64,000 nt of DNA from the NCBI GenBank assembly GCA_937924505.1, contig CALDSR010000010.1:1-64000 (forward strand). The letters are read 5' to 3'. The DNA is from an uncultured Granulosicoccus sp. (GTDB lineage Bacteria > Pseudomonadota > Gammaproteobacteria > Granulosicoccales > Granulosicoccaceae). The notes beneath the pieces were generated by a model. That model searched no databases. It had not been told where the DNA came from and saw nothing but the letters and a program-made list of their open reading frames with translations. The position numbers and the translations under genes were made by a program. Below, one piece after another: positions 36,604 through 46,019 of the stretch (the first letter of the stretch is position 1; each line of letters opens with the position of its first letter).

Positions 36604-37203
36604 TTAGATTTCCTGGCCTTTATCGTGAGTGACTCGATACGATTCAGGCCACATTGCATCAGGCAGAGCGGTACGCTCTTTTAACCATGGGTGAATCTCA
36701 ACGGCTTTTTGCAACATTCGCAAAGCCGGTTCCGATCTATTCTGAGTAAGCAGAATATGGTACATACCTGACATGGCCCCGAAGTGTGCGGGCTCCAAAT
36801 CCAATGTTACCTCCAAATCCATCTGAGCCATCGCGTAATTCTGACGTAAAAATCGAATAAAGGCCCGTTGATTGAAACCCTCTGCATAGTTTGGTGCCAA
36901 GCGGATAACGTCATCGAAATGCATTTCAGCCGCTTCAAAATCATACGCTTCGCGACGTTCAATTCCTGCATCCAATAAAGCACGAATTTTGGCGTCTGGA
37001 GACTGGCTAAACCAAAATTGCCAAATCGCATCTTCGGCGGCACGACCTTCGATTTCAGTGCGGGCACTTGATAGATTTTCGAACAGCACTGACTTTCGAG
37101 CGTCATTTGCCGAAATGCCATAGCGCTCTGTGGAGGCTAGTCCCACCAAGGAAAATGCGAAAACCAAGGCCGCTATGCTGACTTGGGTGAGGTATCTGCT
37201 CAT
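36604..37203 (-). CDS. Exported TPR-repeat protein
   Basis: 199 aa. The N-terminal hydrophobic segment (VSIAALVFAFSLVGLAS) is a signal peptide or anchor. TPR-like helices span about 70-180: RREAYDFEAAEMHFDDVIRL, then YAEGFNQRAFIRFLRQN, then AMAQMDLEVTLDLEPAH, with the usual Ala/Tyr/Pro pattern. The periplasmic scaffold role is inferred. It has the same orientation as the kinase gene upstream, with a 115-base gap. Confidence 0.78.
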   Translation of the reverse strand: MSRYLTQVSIAALVFAFSLVGLASTERYGISANDARKSVLFENLSSARTEIEGRAAEDAIWQFWFSQSPDAKIRALLDAGIERREAYDFEAAEMHFDDVIRLAPNYAEGFNQRAFIRFLRQNYAMAQMDLEVTLDLEPAHFGAMSGMYHILLTQNRSEPALRMLQKAVEIHPWLKERTALPDAMWPESYRVTHDKGQEI

Positions 37204-37318
37204 GTAGGCTCCCGGGAATACAATTCTAGGTGATGAAATTGCTGTCCCATAAACATATAAGATAGATTTTCAATGAGTTAGTTCAGCGTAAGCTGAGTTT
37301 CTCACAGAGTTATTCTGC

Positions 37319-38218
37319 TTACTTGTTTTTTGGCATGATGGCACCGCGCACCCCAACGACCTTGGATGCCATCGCATGGCCTGATTGCAAACACTTCTCT
37401 TCTTTATGTCCTTGCAAAAAAGCCGCTAGATACGCTCCATTGAAACTGTCTCCGGCGCCGGTTGTGTCAGTCACGATCTCTACCGGTTTAAATGCGGGAT
37501 GCTCGGAAGCAGAAAGCGTGGGCGAAATCGGCCCATCAGAACCTCGCTTTATGGCACACGCGGTCCAGGATTTCGATGCAAACCGAGAAATGACCGAGTC
37601 CTCATTCGATTCAGCAAATAATGCCATCTCATCGTCGATAGAAGGCAGTGCAATATCCGCGATCTCCCACATGCTTGTCATGACAGACTGAGCAGTTTCC
37701 ACGCTCTCCCATAGTGCCGGCCTGTAGTTCGAATCGAATGCTATCAAGCATTTGCCATCGCTCTTGATTTGTCTCAATTTACTGAGCAGCCTTTTCCTGA
37801 CCAAATCAGGAAGAATGGCCAAGGTAATGCCAGACAGATATACAATTCTAGCCTCCGGTAATTCGATCAGTTCCGCTGAAAACAGTTGACGAGCTGCCGA
37901 GTCGGTACGCCAATAGGAGAAACTTCGTTCGCCTGCGGCATCTGTTGATACTGCGTAAATTCCGATATTGTGATTAGGGTCGGTTTCAATGAAATCAGAA
38001 ACCAGACCCTCTTGCTCTGTCGCCTGGATAAATGAACTGGACAAGGGGTCCTCACCAATTCGGGTTAGATAAGCGGTCGAGCTTGATTCAGGCAGGCAAC
38101 GGGCGCAATAAATGGCTGTATTCAGTGTATCTCCCGCATACGAAACCGCAAATCCAGCTTCCTGATCATGCCGAATTTCAGCCATCGCTTCACCGATTGC
38201 AAGTAGGTCTGACGTCAT
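37319..38218 (-). CDS. PfkB-family sugar kinase, KDG kinase-like
   Basis: 299 aa ribokinase-fold kinase. It starts DLLAIGEAMAEI, has the sugar-site GDTLNTAIYCARCL near residue 30 and the catalytic/anion-hole DTTGAGDSFNGAY near 255. YRTSYWR-type residues (ERSFSYWRTDSAA) are typical of 2-keto-3-deoxygluconate kinase. That fits the sugar-acid enzymes elsewhere in the window (enolase-superfamily dehydratase, lactonase, uronate-dehydrogenase-like). It is followed by the TPR gene and preceded by an esterase gene on the same strand. Confidence 0.85.
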   Translation of the reverse strand: MTSDLLAIGEAMAEIRHDQEAGFAVSYAGDTLNTAIYCARCLPESSSTAYLTRIGEDPLSSSFIQATEQEGLVSDFIETDPNHNIGIYAVSTDAAGERSFSYWRTDSAARQLFSAELIELPEARIVYLSGITLAILPDLVRKRLLSKLRQIKSDGKCLIAFDSNYRPALWESVETAQSVMTSMWEIADIALPSIDDEMALFAESNEDSVISRFASKSWTACAIKRGSDGPISPTLSASEHPAFKPVEIVTDTTGAGDSFNGAYLAAFLQGHKEEKCLQSGHAMASKVVGVRGAIMPKNK

Positions 38219-38291
38219 CTTTTGGATCTCGGTGCTAGCGGGTTTCTGGCCATCAGGATAATCAATGCCCTGGTATGTTCATTTTGAGGTG

Positions 38292-39113
38292 TCAGTTCGA
38301 GCCGACAAAAGCGCGAGTTATCTCAGTGTCTGCCTCACGTAAAGCTTCGATGACGCTGAAGTGATTGTGCACACCGTCGATGACGCAGCTAATCTTCGCA
38401 TCCAACCCTGTCCACAACGTCGCCCAGAGTTCAGCCTGACGAATGAACTCCGGACGCTCTCCCCCGCCAACCCATGCTGTTACATCAGGAAATCCGTAGG
38501 GCAAATGCAGCGCGGCACTCTCAAGACTGGCTTCAGCCAGATCAAGTTGAAGCGTCTCATTCAAGGTTGTATGCAGCAATGGACGAAGATCATGAAGTCC
38601 GCTGATCGACAAGGTATGTTCGATGCGTCTGATTACTTCGTCTTTCAATGGACTGTCGTCACAGATCATTCGACTTACCAGATGCCCGCCAGCTGAGTGC
38701 CCAGCCAGTCGAATCGGTCCCTCAACCCTCGCTGCGGCAAACGTTATAGCGGCGCCAATTTGTGTCGTGATATCGCTGATATGGGCTTCCGGCGTCAGCG
38801 TGTACGACGGCAAGCAAACAGCCCAACCCTTTGCGCATGCACCATCGGCAAGATGAGTCCAGAAAGACTTGTCCAGACGCATCCAGTAACCGCCGTGCAC
38901 AAAAATCGCCAGACCTTTGGTTGGACCATCAGGCCAGACAACATCCATTTTTTCTCGTGGATGGTTGCCGTAGGCATACTCTTCCACCTTTACACCACTG
39001 GCGCGATAAGCTTTGGCTTCTTCCGTCCATCGTGCTGGCAAGGCTTCTGAGTCTGGAACGTACGCCATGTTGGCGAACGCATCATCCCAATCCTGTCGCT
39101 GTGGATTTTTCAT
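38292..39113 (-). CDS. Alpha/beta hydrolase, kynurenine-formamidase/esterase-like
   Basis: 273 aa. The oxyanion loop HGGYW is near residue 75, the nucleophile Ser in GHSAGGH near 139 and the catalytic His in HNHFSVI near 252. The layout matches the kynurenine formamidase/BD-FAE group of hormone-sensitive-lipase-like esterases. No tryptophan-degradation gene is near, so a carboxylesterase role is equally likely. The leader carries three 9-bp repeats just before the ATG. Confidence 0.82.
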   Translation of the reverse strand: MKNPQRQDWDDAFANMAYVPDSEALPARWTEEAKAYRASGVKVEEYAYGNHPREKMDVVWPDGPTKGLAIFVHGGYWMRLDKSFWTHLADGACAKGWAVCLPSYTLTPEAHISDITTQIGAAITFAAARVEGPIRLAGHSAGGHLVSRMICDDSPLKDEVIRRIEHTLSISGLHDLRPLLHTTLNETLQLDLAEASLESAALHLPYGFPDVTAWVGGGERPEFIRQAELWATLWTGLDAKISCVIDGVHNHFSVIEALREADTEITRAFVGSN

Positions 39114-39433
39114 CAGCCACGTAAGCCACGTAAGCCACGTAATCGCAAAAGTGGCAAATCAACGTGTACCGTATCGCTTGAATGGTTATCAAATCTGACT
39201 TTCAAGAGAAGTTTCTCCAACAGGCAACAGCACAGGAATCGTCCGTGCTGCCGGTTTACACGATCGCGTTGTTCATGTCGCGTTTGATCCCTATCGACTT
39301 GTATTATATCCTGTTACATGGTTTTATCACATGGGCTGAATGAGAACCGATTGTCTGATACCCGCGTGTTTTCTGTCATTGTCGCAGATACCGCAACCCT
39401 TGATACCAAATCACAAAAAAGACATTACATTTC
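39114..39433. other. Divergent intergenic region between hydrolase and SDR epimerase
   Basis: About 320 bases with the triple 9-bp repeat at one end. It is the shared promoter area of two divergent genes. I could not fix promoters by eye and see no ORF. Confidence 0.45.
39116..39142 (-). repeat. Three tandem 9-bp repeats (GCCACGTAA) before the hydrolase start
   Basis: Three exact copies end 2 bases from the ATG at 39113. They occupy the place of the ribosome site; on the minus strand the unit is TTACGTGGC, which is not Shine-Dalgarno-like. Copy-number change would alter initiation efficiency without shifting the frame. Confidence 0.85.
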
Positions 39434-40390
39434 ATGAGCAATTCGATTAAAAAAGCGTTGATCACCGGTGGGAACGGAAATATTGGTCGACTGGTCGGTG
39501 AACAGTTGCTCAGTCGTGGAATTGAGGTGGTCAAGTTTGATATTCCCGGTACCGAGCCTGAGTCAGTACAGCCGGGCGAAACCGTCGTTATAGGCGATAT
39601 TCGTGATCAGGCACTACTCAGAAGCCTGTTTGAGGAGCATCGTCCAGATGCCATCTACCACCTCGCATCCCTGCTCTCGGGAAGCTCTGAAGCGAACCTC
39701 GATGCGGCCTGGGAAATCAATGCCAGTGCATCGTTCCATTTACTGCAGTTAGCCAATGAATTCGGCGTTAATTCGTTTTTCTTTGCCAGCACCATTGCGA
39801 CCTACGGTAATGATATTGCCGATCCCATGCCTGAAGATACACAACAATGGCCTGCCAATATCTATGGTGCAACGAAAGTTGCCGTGGAACGCCTGGGTGT
39901 GTATTTCAAATTGACACATGGTCTGGATTTTCGCTGCCTGCGGTTTCCATTAGTGTTCTCACCATTTGCCCCGGCGTCAGCGGTCACGGCTTTCCCATCC
40001 CATGCATTCCGTGCAGCCTGCCAGGGTGAAGCTTTCACGTTTCCGGTATCTCCGAATACGGGTATGTCATCCATGTTGCTGGCAGACGTAATACACGGTA
40101 TCGTCACTTTCACGCTCGTCAAGCGCGAAGCATTGACCCAGCATGTCTACTCACTGCATGGTTACCACGTCACCGCCGACGAGGTTGCCAGGGAAATACA
40201 ATCGCGTATACCAACATTTTCGTATTCCTTTGAACCACAATCCACCGTCGATGCCTTGTTGAACGCCTGGCCCAATGTGATAGTTGATAAAACGGCACGA
40301 GAAGACTGGGGCTGGCAACCGACATATGATTTCAAGGCATCGGCTGACTGGTTGATGGATTATTTTGGAGGCCTTAGCGCCGCACATTGA
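39434..40390 (+). CDS. NAD-dependent epimerase/dehydratase (SDR)
   Basis: 318 aa extended short-chain dehydrogenase. The NAD motif is TGGNGNIG at residues 12-19, the catalytic Ser/Thr in FFASTIATYG, and YGATK carries the Tyr-Lys pair near 150. The substrate part (RFPLVFSPFAPASAV) resembles NAD-dependent threonine dehydrogenase or UDP-sugar epimerases. The exact reaction is unclear. It converges on the LacI/LuxR regulator. Confidence 0.83.
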   Translation: MSNSIKKALITGGNGNIGRLVGEQLLSRGIEVVKFDIPGTEPESVQPGETVVIGDIRDQALLRSLFEEHRPDAIYHLASLLSGSSEANLDAAWEINASASFHLLQLANEFGVNSFFFASTIATYGNDIADPMPEDTQQWPANIYGATKVAVERLGVYFKLTHGLDFRCLRFPLVFSPFAPASAVTAFPSHAFRAACQGEAFTFPVSPNTGMSSMLLADVIHGIVTFTLVKREALTQHVYSLHGYHVTADEVAREIQSRIPTFSYSFEPQSTVDALLNAWPNVIVDKTAREDWGWQPTYDFKASADWLMDYFGGLSAAH

Positions 40391-40502
40391 GACACAAGCA
40401 ACAGACACAAGCGATGAAACACCCACAGCTATTGCGACGAGCTCAAAGCCACCCTGACGGCCGTGGAGGCGATCCAACATCGCTACGAACGACAGACCCT
40501 GT

Positions 40503-41609
40503 CTAAAGATCAATCAATCCTTCCTTGATCGATTTCGCGATGGCCTCCGAACGATTGGTGACGCTTAATCGTTTGAACGAGTTGGACAAATGATTGTTTA
40601 CAGTTCTAACTGATATACCTAGTATTCTGCCTACTTCCCACGCGGTCTTGCCACGTGCGGACCATTCCAGGCATTCTTTTTCACGTTGCGTCAGACGAAC
40701 TATCTGAACAGTTTCACCAAACTGTCGTACGCTGCTACCTTCGAGCAAGGTAGGTGTAAAAGTCGTATTCCCGAGGTTTATAGGCTCCGAGTCAATGACA
40801 GAATCGATTAGATTCATAGCAATTCGCCCAGCCTCGCGACCGATTCTTCGAAGTGGCTGTTTTATTGTCGTCAGCTTCGGTTCGACATATTGTCCGATTT
40901 TGAGCCCATCAAAACCGATAATCGACATGCTTTGAGGAACTTGAATTTTATTTCTGCAGCAATACTCCAGAGCACCGATTGCCATTTCATCATTTTGAAA
41001 AAAAACGGCGCTGATATCTCGCGTGTGATCAATAATTTCTTCCATTGCCAATGCCCCACCTGATTCGGTGAAATCACTCTCGAGAACCAATGGTTCAGGT
41101 AAGTCCTGATGCCAGCTCGTTAGTGTTTGATAAAAACCACTTGATCGTAGTCGCACTTGACTGTGTGATTTTGGGCCAGCAACCATGGCAAGTTCAGTGT
41201 GACCTTTTTCGAGAAGATATTGTGCGGCCATTGCACCACCGGCGGTACAGTCGTTTTTGACACACCGATCGTCAAATACCGGAATGCGACGATTCAGCAA
41301 CACTACGTTGGAATGTGCGCCCATTAATTCAGTCAACTCGTCACCAGCAAGATGATCGGAATGGACTACGCAACTGTCAAAGCGATTGTTCCTGATCAGA
41401 TCCCAAGCTTCCAGCTCCCCAGTACGCAGATGAGCGTTAAGATGAACAACAGCATTTATGCCTTGCTCTTTTAGATATAGCATCACCCCGTCGACCATCG
41501 CGCCATAGTAGGATGATTGCAGTTCATTAATGGAGATTCCTACACAGGCCTTCGCGAAATGTTGCCCAGAACGATCCGGCAGGTTCGATTGGGCTGGCAT
41601 AATTATCAT
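40503..41609 (-). CDS. Transcriptional regulator: LacI-type sensor domain with C-terminal LuxR HTH
   Basis: 368 aa. Residues 1 to about 290 are a periplasmic-binding-protein-like sugar sensor of the LacI/GalR type (VGISINELQSSYYGAMVDGV, VVLLNRRIP, FFQNDEMAIGALEYC, SIIGFDG, TTIKQPLRRIGREA). There is no N-terminal LacI HTH. The DNA-binding part is instead a LuxR HTH at about 308-368 (LTQREKECLEWSARGKTAWE, then ISVRTVNNHLSNSFKRL). This is an unusual domain order. It probably senses a sugar-like ligand and controls the flanking SDR/aminotransferase genes. The start at 41609 or the ATG at 41600 are both possible. Confidence 0.85.
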   Translation of the reverse strand: MIIMPAQSNLPDRSGQHFAKACVGISINELQSSYYGAMVDGVMLYLKEQGINAVVHLNAHLRTGELEAWDLIRNNRFDSCVVHSDHLAGDELTELMGAHSNVVLLNRRIPVFDDRCVKNDCTAGGAMAAQYLLEKGHTELAMVAGPKSHSQVRLRSSGFYQTLTSWHQDLPEPLVLESDFTESGGALAMEEIIDHTRDISAVFFQNDEMAIGALEYCCRNKIQVPQSMSIIGFDGLKIGQYVEPKLTTIKQPLRRIGREAGRIAMNLIDSVIDSEPINLGNTTFTPTLLEGSSVRQFGETVQIVRLTQREKECLEWSARGKTAWEVGRILGISVRTVNNHLSNSFKRLSVTNRSEAIAKSIKEGLIDL

Positions 41610-42558
41610 TCTTCCCGGTTTCGCCTGGTCGTCGTGTTTTGTAGACGTATTCCAGGCATTTCACTGATCACGCTTTAACTAGCAGCGCACAACCAAAAGG
41701 CCGATAAACAAATCAATGATGATCGAATCTTTAAGGTGCTCTGGAAATATAACTGTCACCCTATTGTGTCATTTCGGTCTGGAGTACTTCTGACTAGACA
41801 CGACTATACACCTGAATACTATCAAGTTCGCAGTGTAAAACTATCATATTTAGTAGCTTGTTTGAGGAGCCGCTTGCGAAAAAATGGCATTTCAAGCGAC
41901 GTACTTTTTTTCGACAAGCGATAGTGTGCAATGTGACAGTTGAAATTTTTAGCCACGATAAAACCTGAGATTTCGAGATCTGCAATCAAACCTCTTGGAA
42001 CGTGCTGATTAACGAGAGCGTATTTATTTCACCTATATATTTTTATCTGTTAACAATAGTGTTTCATTTTTTATTCGATATTTTCAGGGAGCAAATAAAT
42101 TAAATTTCATTTTTGATATTGCTTGTTTGCTGGTATAAAAAAGTTTGATGAATTCGCTGACCCTCACACATTCTCTTGCAGCTCTTTTTTGCCCGCAGCC
42201 GCTGATTAGTATCGTGCCCTTCAGGCGACTACACCGATCAATACGATGCAAGTGCCTGTTTTTATGATCCCAGCCGGGATTGCAGAATGGAAGACGGCCG
42301 GTCGACTGGAGCACCCGGTGGGGACCAATCAAATCTCAGGAACCGCGTGGCCAGGTGCTGGAGTGCCGACTGAGCAGGGCGAATTCTGTAGAGCGCCTCA
42401 AGATGATTAATCCGACATTACCCATCAATTGAGCGTCACCGCGGCGCAATATATAGTGACCCGCTGGCGATTGTGGCATGATCGCCTTGAAATCAATCTG
42501 AAGACGATCAAACCAAGCGATATTTCTGGAATCGCACTTCTCTTTACAGGTACATCGT
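41610..42558. other. 950-base AT-rich intergenic region
   Basis: No convincing gene. The first two-thirds is AT-rich with many T-runs. A 54-codon plus-strand frame at 42246-42410 begins with ATG and reads AEWKTAGRLEHPVGTN in its middle, which looks protein-like, but no family is recognised and no ribosome site is seen. The region likely holds the promoters of the regulator and of the class V PLP gene. Confidence 0.45.
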
Positions 42559-43782
42559 ATGCTTGACGTGGCTTTCGCTCGTTCTCACTTTCCCGCTTTT
42601 TCCGATCCTTCGCTCGACGGATGGGCGTTCTTCGAAAACGCAGGGGGCTCCTACGCCTGTGGGTCGGTTATTGATCGGCTGACGGATTTTTATACACGTT
42701 GCAAAGTTCAACCCTATGGCCCATATCCCGCAGCCCAAAAAGGTGGCTCGATGATGGATGAATCCTACACTCGCCTCGCCGAGTATCTGAATGTGGATTC
42801 AACAGAAGTCAGTTTCGGCCCGTCAACGACCCAAAACACTTATGTTCTGGCCAAGGCGTTTCGCGAAATTTTCAATGAGGACGATGAGATCATTGTCACC
42901 AATCAAGACCACGAAGCCAATAGCGGAGCTTGGCGACGACTGGAACAAGTTGGTATCGTCGTGCGTGAATGGTCAGTAGATCCAGACACCGGCATGCTCG
43001 ATGTCGATGATCTCGATGCACTGATGAATGACAAGACTCGTCTTCTCGCCTTTCCACATTGCTCAAATATTGTTGCGCATGTGAATCCTGTCGCAAGCAT
43101 CTGTGCAAAGGCACGCGATGCCGGCATCACCACAGTAGTTGATGGTGTTTCGTACGCTGGTCACGGCTTGCCCAATGTTGATGCACTCGGTGCTGACGTT
43201 TATCTGTTTTCCTTGTACAAGACCTTTGGCCCACACCAAGGCTTGATGGTTGTACGTAGGCCAACGCTCGATAAATTGAACAATCAGAACCATTTCTTCA
43301 ACGCTCACTATCCACAGAAGAAGCTCGTTCCCGCAGGGCCGGATCATGCACAAATAGGTGCGGCGGCCGGAATTGCTGAATATTTTGATCTTTTGTGCGC
43401 TCATCATTTTCCCGGCGTCAAGCTGAGCGCCGCCGAGCGAGGTGTTGCGGTTCACGACCTATTTCAGAATCACGAAAAAAAGCTATTGCAGCCGATACTT
43501 GATTACCTCGATGCGCGCAACGATGTCCGCGTTCTGGGCCCTGTCGATGCATCTGTACGAGCACCGACGATTGCTGTCGAAGTCAAAGGCGACGCTGAAG
43601 CAATAGCCCGTTCGCTTGCCAAACACAAAGTCATGTGTTGGAGTGGTAATTTTTATGCCTATCGATTGATCGAAGCCTTGGGGCTTGATCCGGAGAACGG
43701 TGCGCTGAGATTGTCTTTTGTTCACTATACTACCAAAGATGAAGTCGATCAGTTACTCAAAGCCCTTGATACCGTGTTGTGA
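42559..43782 (+). CDS. Class V PLP-dependent enzyme (cysteine-desulfurase-like)
   Basis: 407 aa fold-type I enzyme. Start FFENAGGSYACGSVIDRL, cofactor-site STTQNTYVLAKAF, the PLP Asp in VVDGVSYAGHG near residue 199 and the Schiff-base Lys in FSLYKTFGPHQG near 219. Closest in form to the CsdA/IscS-related aminotransferase V group, but without a Cys loop typical of desulfurases. Genes downstream (DAO flavoprotein, uronate-dehydrogenase-like) suggest catabolism of an amino compound. The substrate is unknown. Confidence 0.82.
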   Translation: MLDVAFARSHFPAFSDPSLDGWAFFENAGGSYACGSVIDRLTDFYTRCKVQPYGPYPAAQKGGSMMDESYTRLAEYLNVDSTEVSFGPSTTQNTYVLAKAFREIFNEDDEIIVTNQDHEANSGAWRRLEQVGIVVREWSVDPDTGMLDVDDLDALMNDKTRLLAFPHCSNIVAHVNPVASICAKARDAGITTVVDGVSYAGHGLPNVDALGADVYLFSLYKTFGPHQGLMVVRRPTLDKLNNQNHFFNAHYPQKKLVPAGPDHAQIGAAAGIAEYFDLLCAHHFPGVKLSAAERGVAVHDLFQNHEKKLLQPILDYLDARNDVRVLGPVDASVRAPTIAVEVKGDAEAIARSLAKHKVMCWSGNFYAYRLIEALGLDPENGALRLSFVHYTTKDEVDQLLKALDTVL

Positions 43783-43840
43783 AAAACACTATTTAGTACG
43801 CTTTCACGTAATCTACTACAGACAAACAATTCTCATACAT

Positions 43841-43878
43841 ACAGACAGATATATCTTACACAGACAGATATATCTTAC
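43841..43878 (+). repeat. 19-bp tandem repeat (two copies) upstream of the DAO flavoprotein
   Basis: Two exact copies of ACAGACAGATATATCTTAC at 43841-43859 and 43860-43878, with a degenerate third unit from 43818. Each exact copy includes the 10-base palindrome AGATATATCT, so two dyads stand 19 bases apart, 20 bases before the gene start. It could be an operator pair or the result of replication slippage. Confidence 0.85.
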
Positions 43879-43897
43879 ATAGTCAGGAAATTTCGCC

Positions 43898-45115
43898 ATG
43901 AGCAAAAATCATACTCCGCCTAAAGAAACAAGCTACGACATAGTTATCGTTGGTGGCGCTATCATGGCATCGTCCACAGCCTGGTTTCTATCGGACGATA
44001 AAGATTTCAACGGACGAGTATTGGTGGTTGAAATGGACCCGAGCTATTCCATGTGCTCGACTGCACACACAAATTCCTGTATGCGGCAGCAATTTAGCAC
44101 CGAGTTGAATGTCCGTGTCTCTCAGTTTGCTGCAGATTTTGTTAAAAACATACGCAGCTACATGGGGAATGACGAACGCGTTCCCGAGCTATCCATACAA
44201 AGCTATGGCTACATGTATCTGGCAAACAATGACAGTTTTGCTGAAATTTTGCGAGAAAATCAGAAGGTGCAACTCGCCTGCGGTGCGGCAACGCAACTCA
44301 TGGATCAGAATGAGATCAAAAAGAACTACCCCTTCTACAACGTTGAAGATATTGTTCTAGGTTCCATCAACCTTGTCGACGAAGGCTACTGGGATGGTTC
44401 AACTGTGTTTGACTGGTGGCGACGTCTGGCGCGCGAACGTGGTGTCGAATACATACAAAATGAAGTAGTTGACATGAGCAAGAACGCGGCTGGAACCAAA
44501 GTCGAAAGCGTGACCTTGAAATCGGGAGAAGTCATTTCTTGTGGAAAGGTGCTGAATGCATCAGGCCCCAGAGCCAGCTTGACTGCGAAGATGGCTGGTA
44601 TTGATCTGCCGGTTGAGCCACGTAAACGATTCACATGGGTGTTCGCAGCGGAAGAACCACTGGATCGAGAGCTGCCGTTGACGATCGATCCCTCTGGCAT
44701 ACACGTCCGGGAAAATGGCAATGGCACTTATCTGGCCGGCGGCCATACGGATTATGACCCTGCAGTCGCTTTCGACGACTTTGAAATGGATCATGCCTTC
44801 TGGCAAGAAACAGTCTGGCCTGCGTTGGCCAATCGTATCCCTGCATTCGAAGGCATCAAGATTACTAGCGAATGGGCTGGGCACTACGCATACAACACTT
44901 TTGATCACAATGCGGTCATGGGAACACACAATGAAGTCGAGAATTTCTACTTTCTCAATGGTTTCTCCGGACACGGCTTACAACAATCTCCAGCTATGGG
45001 GCGCGGTACCGCTGAACTACTTGTGCACGGTGAATACCGTAGTCTTGACATGAGCTTGTTCAACTATGAACGCATCATAAAGAACACACCCATTATCGAA
45101 AAAGCCGTCATCTGA
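43898..45115 (+). CDS. FAD-dependent oxidoreductase, DAO family
   Basis: 405 aa, D-amino-acid/sarcosine-oxidase family. Rossmann segment IVIVGGAIMASSTAWFLS has Ala in two of the GxGxxG glycines. The C-terminal FAD part is NGFSGHGLQQSPAMGRGTAELL. The stretch STAHTNSCMRQQFSTELNVRVS is the family substrate arch. The ATG is preceded by CAGGAAA 7 bases upstream. It probably oxidises a secondary or N-methyl amine. It lies between the class V PLP gene and a uronate-dehydrogenase-like gene, all on the plus strand. Confidence 0.84.
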   Translation: MSKNHTPPKETSYDIVIVGGAIMASSTAWFLSDDKDFNGRVLVVEMDPSYSMCSTAHTNSCMRQQFSTELNVRVSQFAADFVKNIRSYMGNDERVPELSIQSYGYMYLANNDSFAEILRENQKVQLACGAATQLMDQNEIKKNYPFYNVEDIVLGSINLVDEGYWDGSTVFDWWRRLARERGVEYIQNEVVDMSKNAAGTKVESVTLKSGEVISCGKVLNASGPRASLTAKMAGIDLPVEPRKRFTWVFAAEEPLDRELPLTIDPSGIHVRENGNGTYLAGGHTDYDPAVAFDDFEMDHAFWQETVWPALANRIPAFEGIKITSEWAGHYAYNTFDHNAVMGTHNEVENFYFLNGFSGHGLQQSPAMGRGTAELLVHGEYRSLDMSLFNYERIIKNTPIIEKAVI

Positions 45116-45160
45116 TAGCTAAATCCGGCACGCCCTATAAAACAGCAAGAGCTCGCATCC

Positions 45161-45997
45161 ATGAAAAAAATTGTGTTGACTGGCGCCGCCGGACGGCTTG
45201 GTTCCTATCTTCGTGAACCAATGACTGACTGGGCCGATGAATTGGTATCAACCGATATCGTTGAAGACATAGGCAAGCTTTATAAAAACGAATCCTATGT
45301 CAAAGGTGATCTAGCCAATCTTGACGACATGTTACAGGTGCTCGAAGGTGCTGAAATGGTGGTACATATGGGAGCCTACGCTGATGAGGGGCCCTTCGAG
45401 CAGTTGCTGGGCCCTAACTTCATTGGCTCTTACAATGTCTGGGAAGCTGCGTACAGACACGGGGCACGTCGGGTCATATACGGCAGCTCCATCCATGCAG
45501 TCGGCATGTACCCGAAAAACGAATTCATCGGCGTCGACGCGGTGCATCGACCCGATACTTTTTATGGACTGGCAAAGTGCTTTACGGAGGATCTCGGCAG
45601 CCTTTACTGGGATAAGCGAGGACTTGAAAGTGTGCATATGCGTATATTGTCCTGTGCGCAGGTCAACAATGCCAGAGCGCTTGGATCATGGTTGTCGTAC
45701 GATGATCTGATTCAGTTGGTGCAGCGATGCGTTGAAACTCCCGTGACAGGCTTTAGCGTCATATATGGTGTCTCAAACAACGACAGAGCACCGGTCGATA
45801 ATGCCAAAGCGAGCTTTTTGGGGTATCGGCCTAGAGACAATGCCGAACAGTTTGCGGCCGACGTACTTGCAAATGAACCAGCCATGGACCCACACGACCC
45901 TGGCCACATGTGTCATGGCGGACCGTTCGCATCAGTCGAGCTCGGCAATAGCGGCACGGCGAGCATGAATATAATCGACGACAAAAAGAAAGTCTGA
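45161..45997 (+). CDS. Uronate dehydrogenase-like SDR
   Basis: 278 aa. TGAAGRLGSYLRE at residues 6-18 is the NAD motif, and YGLAK near 136 the catalytic pair. The stretches PFEQLLGPNFIGSYNVWEAA, RILSC and GVSNND match Agrobacterium uronate dehydrogenase (Udh), which oxidises glucuronate or galacturonate to the aldarolactone. The C-terminus (HDPGHMCHGGPFAS) also follows Udh. It would link to the lactonase and KDG-type kinase elsewhere in the window. It is 45 bases after the DAO gene. Confidence 0.8.
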   Translation: MKKIVLTGAAGRLGSYLREPMTDWADELVSTDIVEDIGKLYKNESYVKGDLANLDDMLQVLEGAEMVVHMGAYADEGPFEQLLGPNFIGSYNVWEAAYRHGARRVIYGSSIHAVGMYPKNEFIGVDAVHRPDTFYGLAKCFTEDLGSLYWDKRGLESVHMRILSCAQVNNARALGSWLSYDDLIQLVQRCVETPVTGFSVIYGVSNNDRAPVDNAKASFLGYRPRDNAEQFAADVLANEPAMDPHDPGHMCHGGPFASVELGNSGTASMNIIDDKKKV

Positions 45998-46019
45998 TAC
46001 CTTTCGCACGCATCGTGGA

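Noticed and set aside
42246..42410. 54-codon frame in the 950-base intergenic region
   Set aside because: Protein-like middle but no ribosome site or family; a second frame over the same bases looks equally open.
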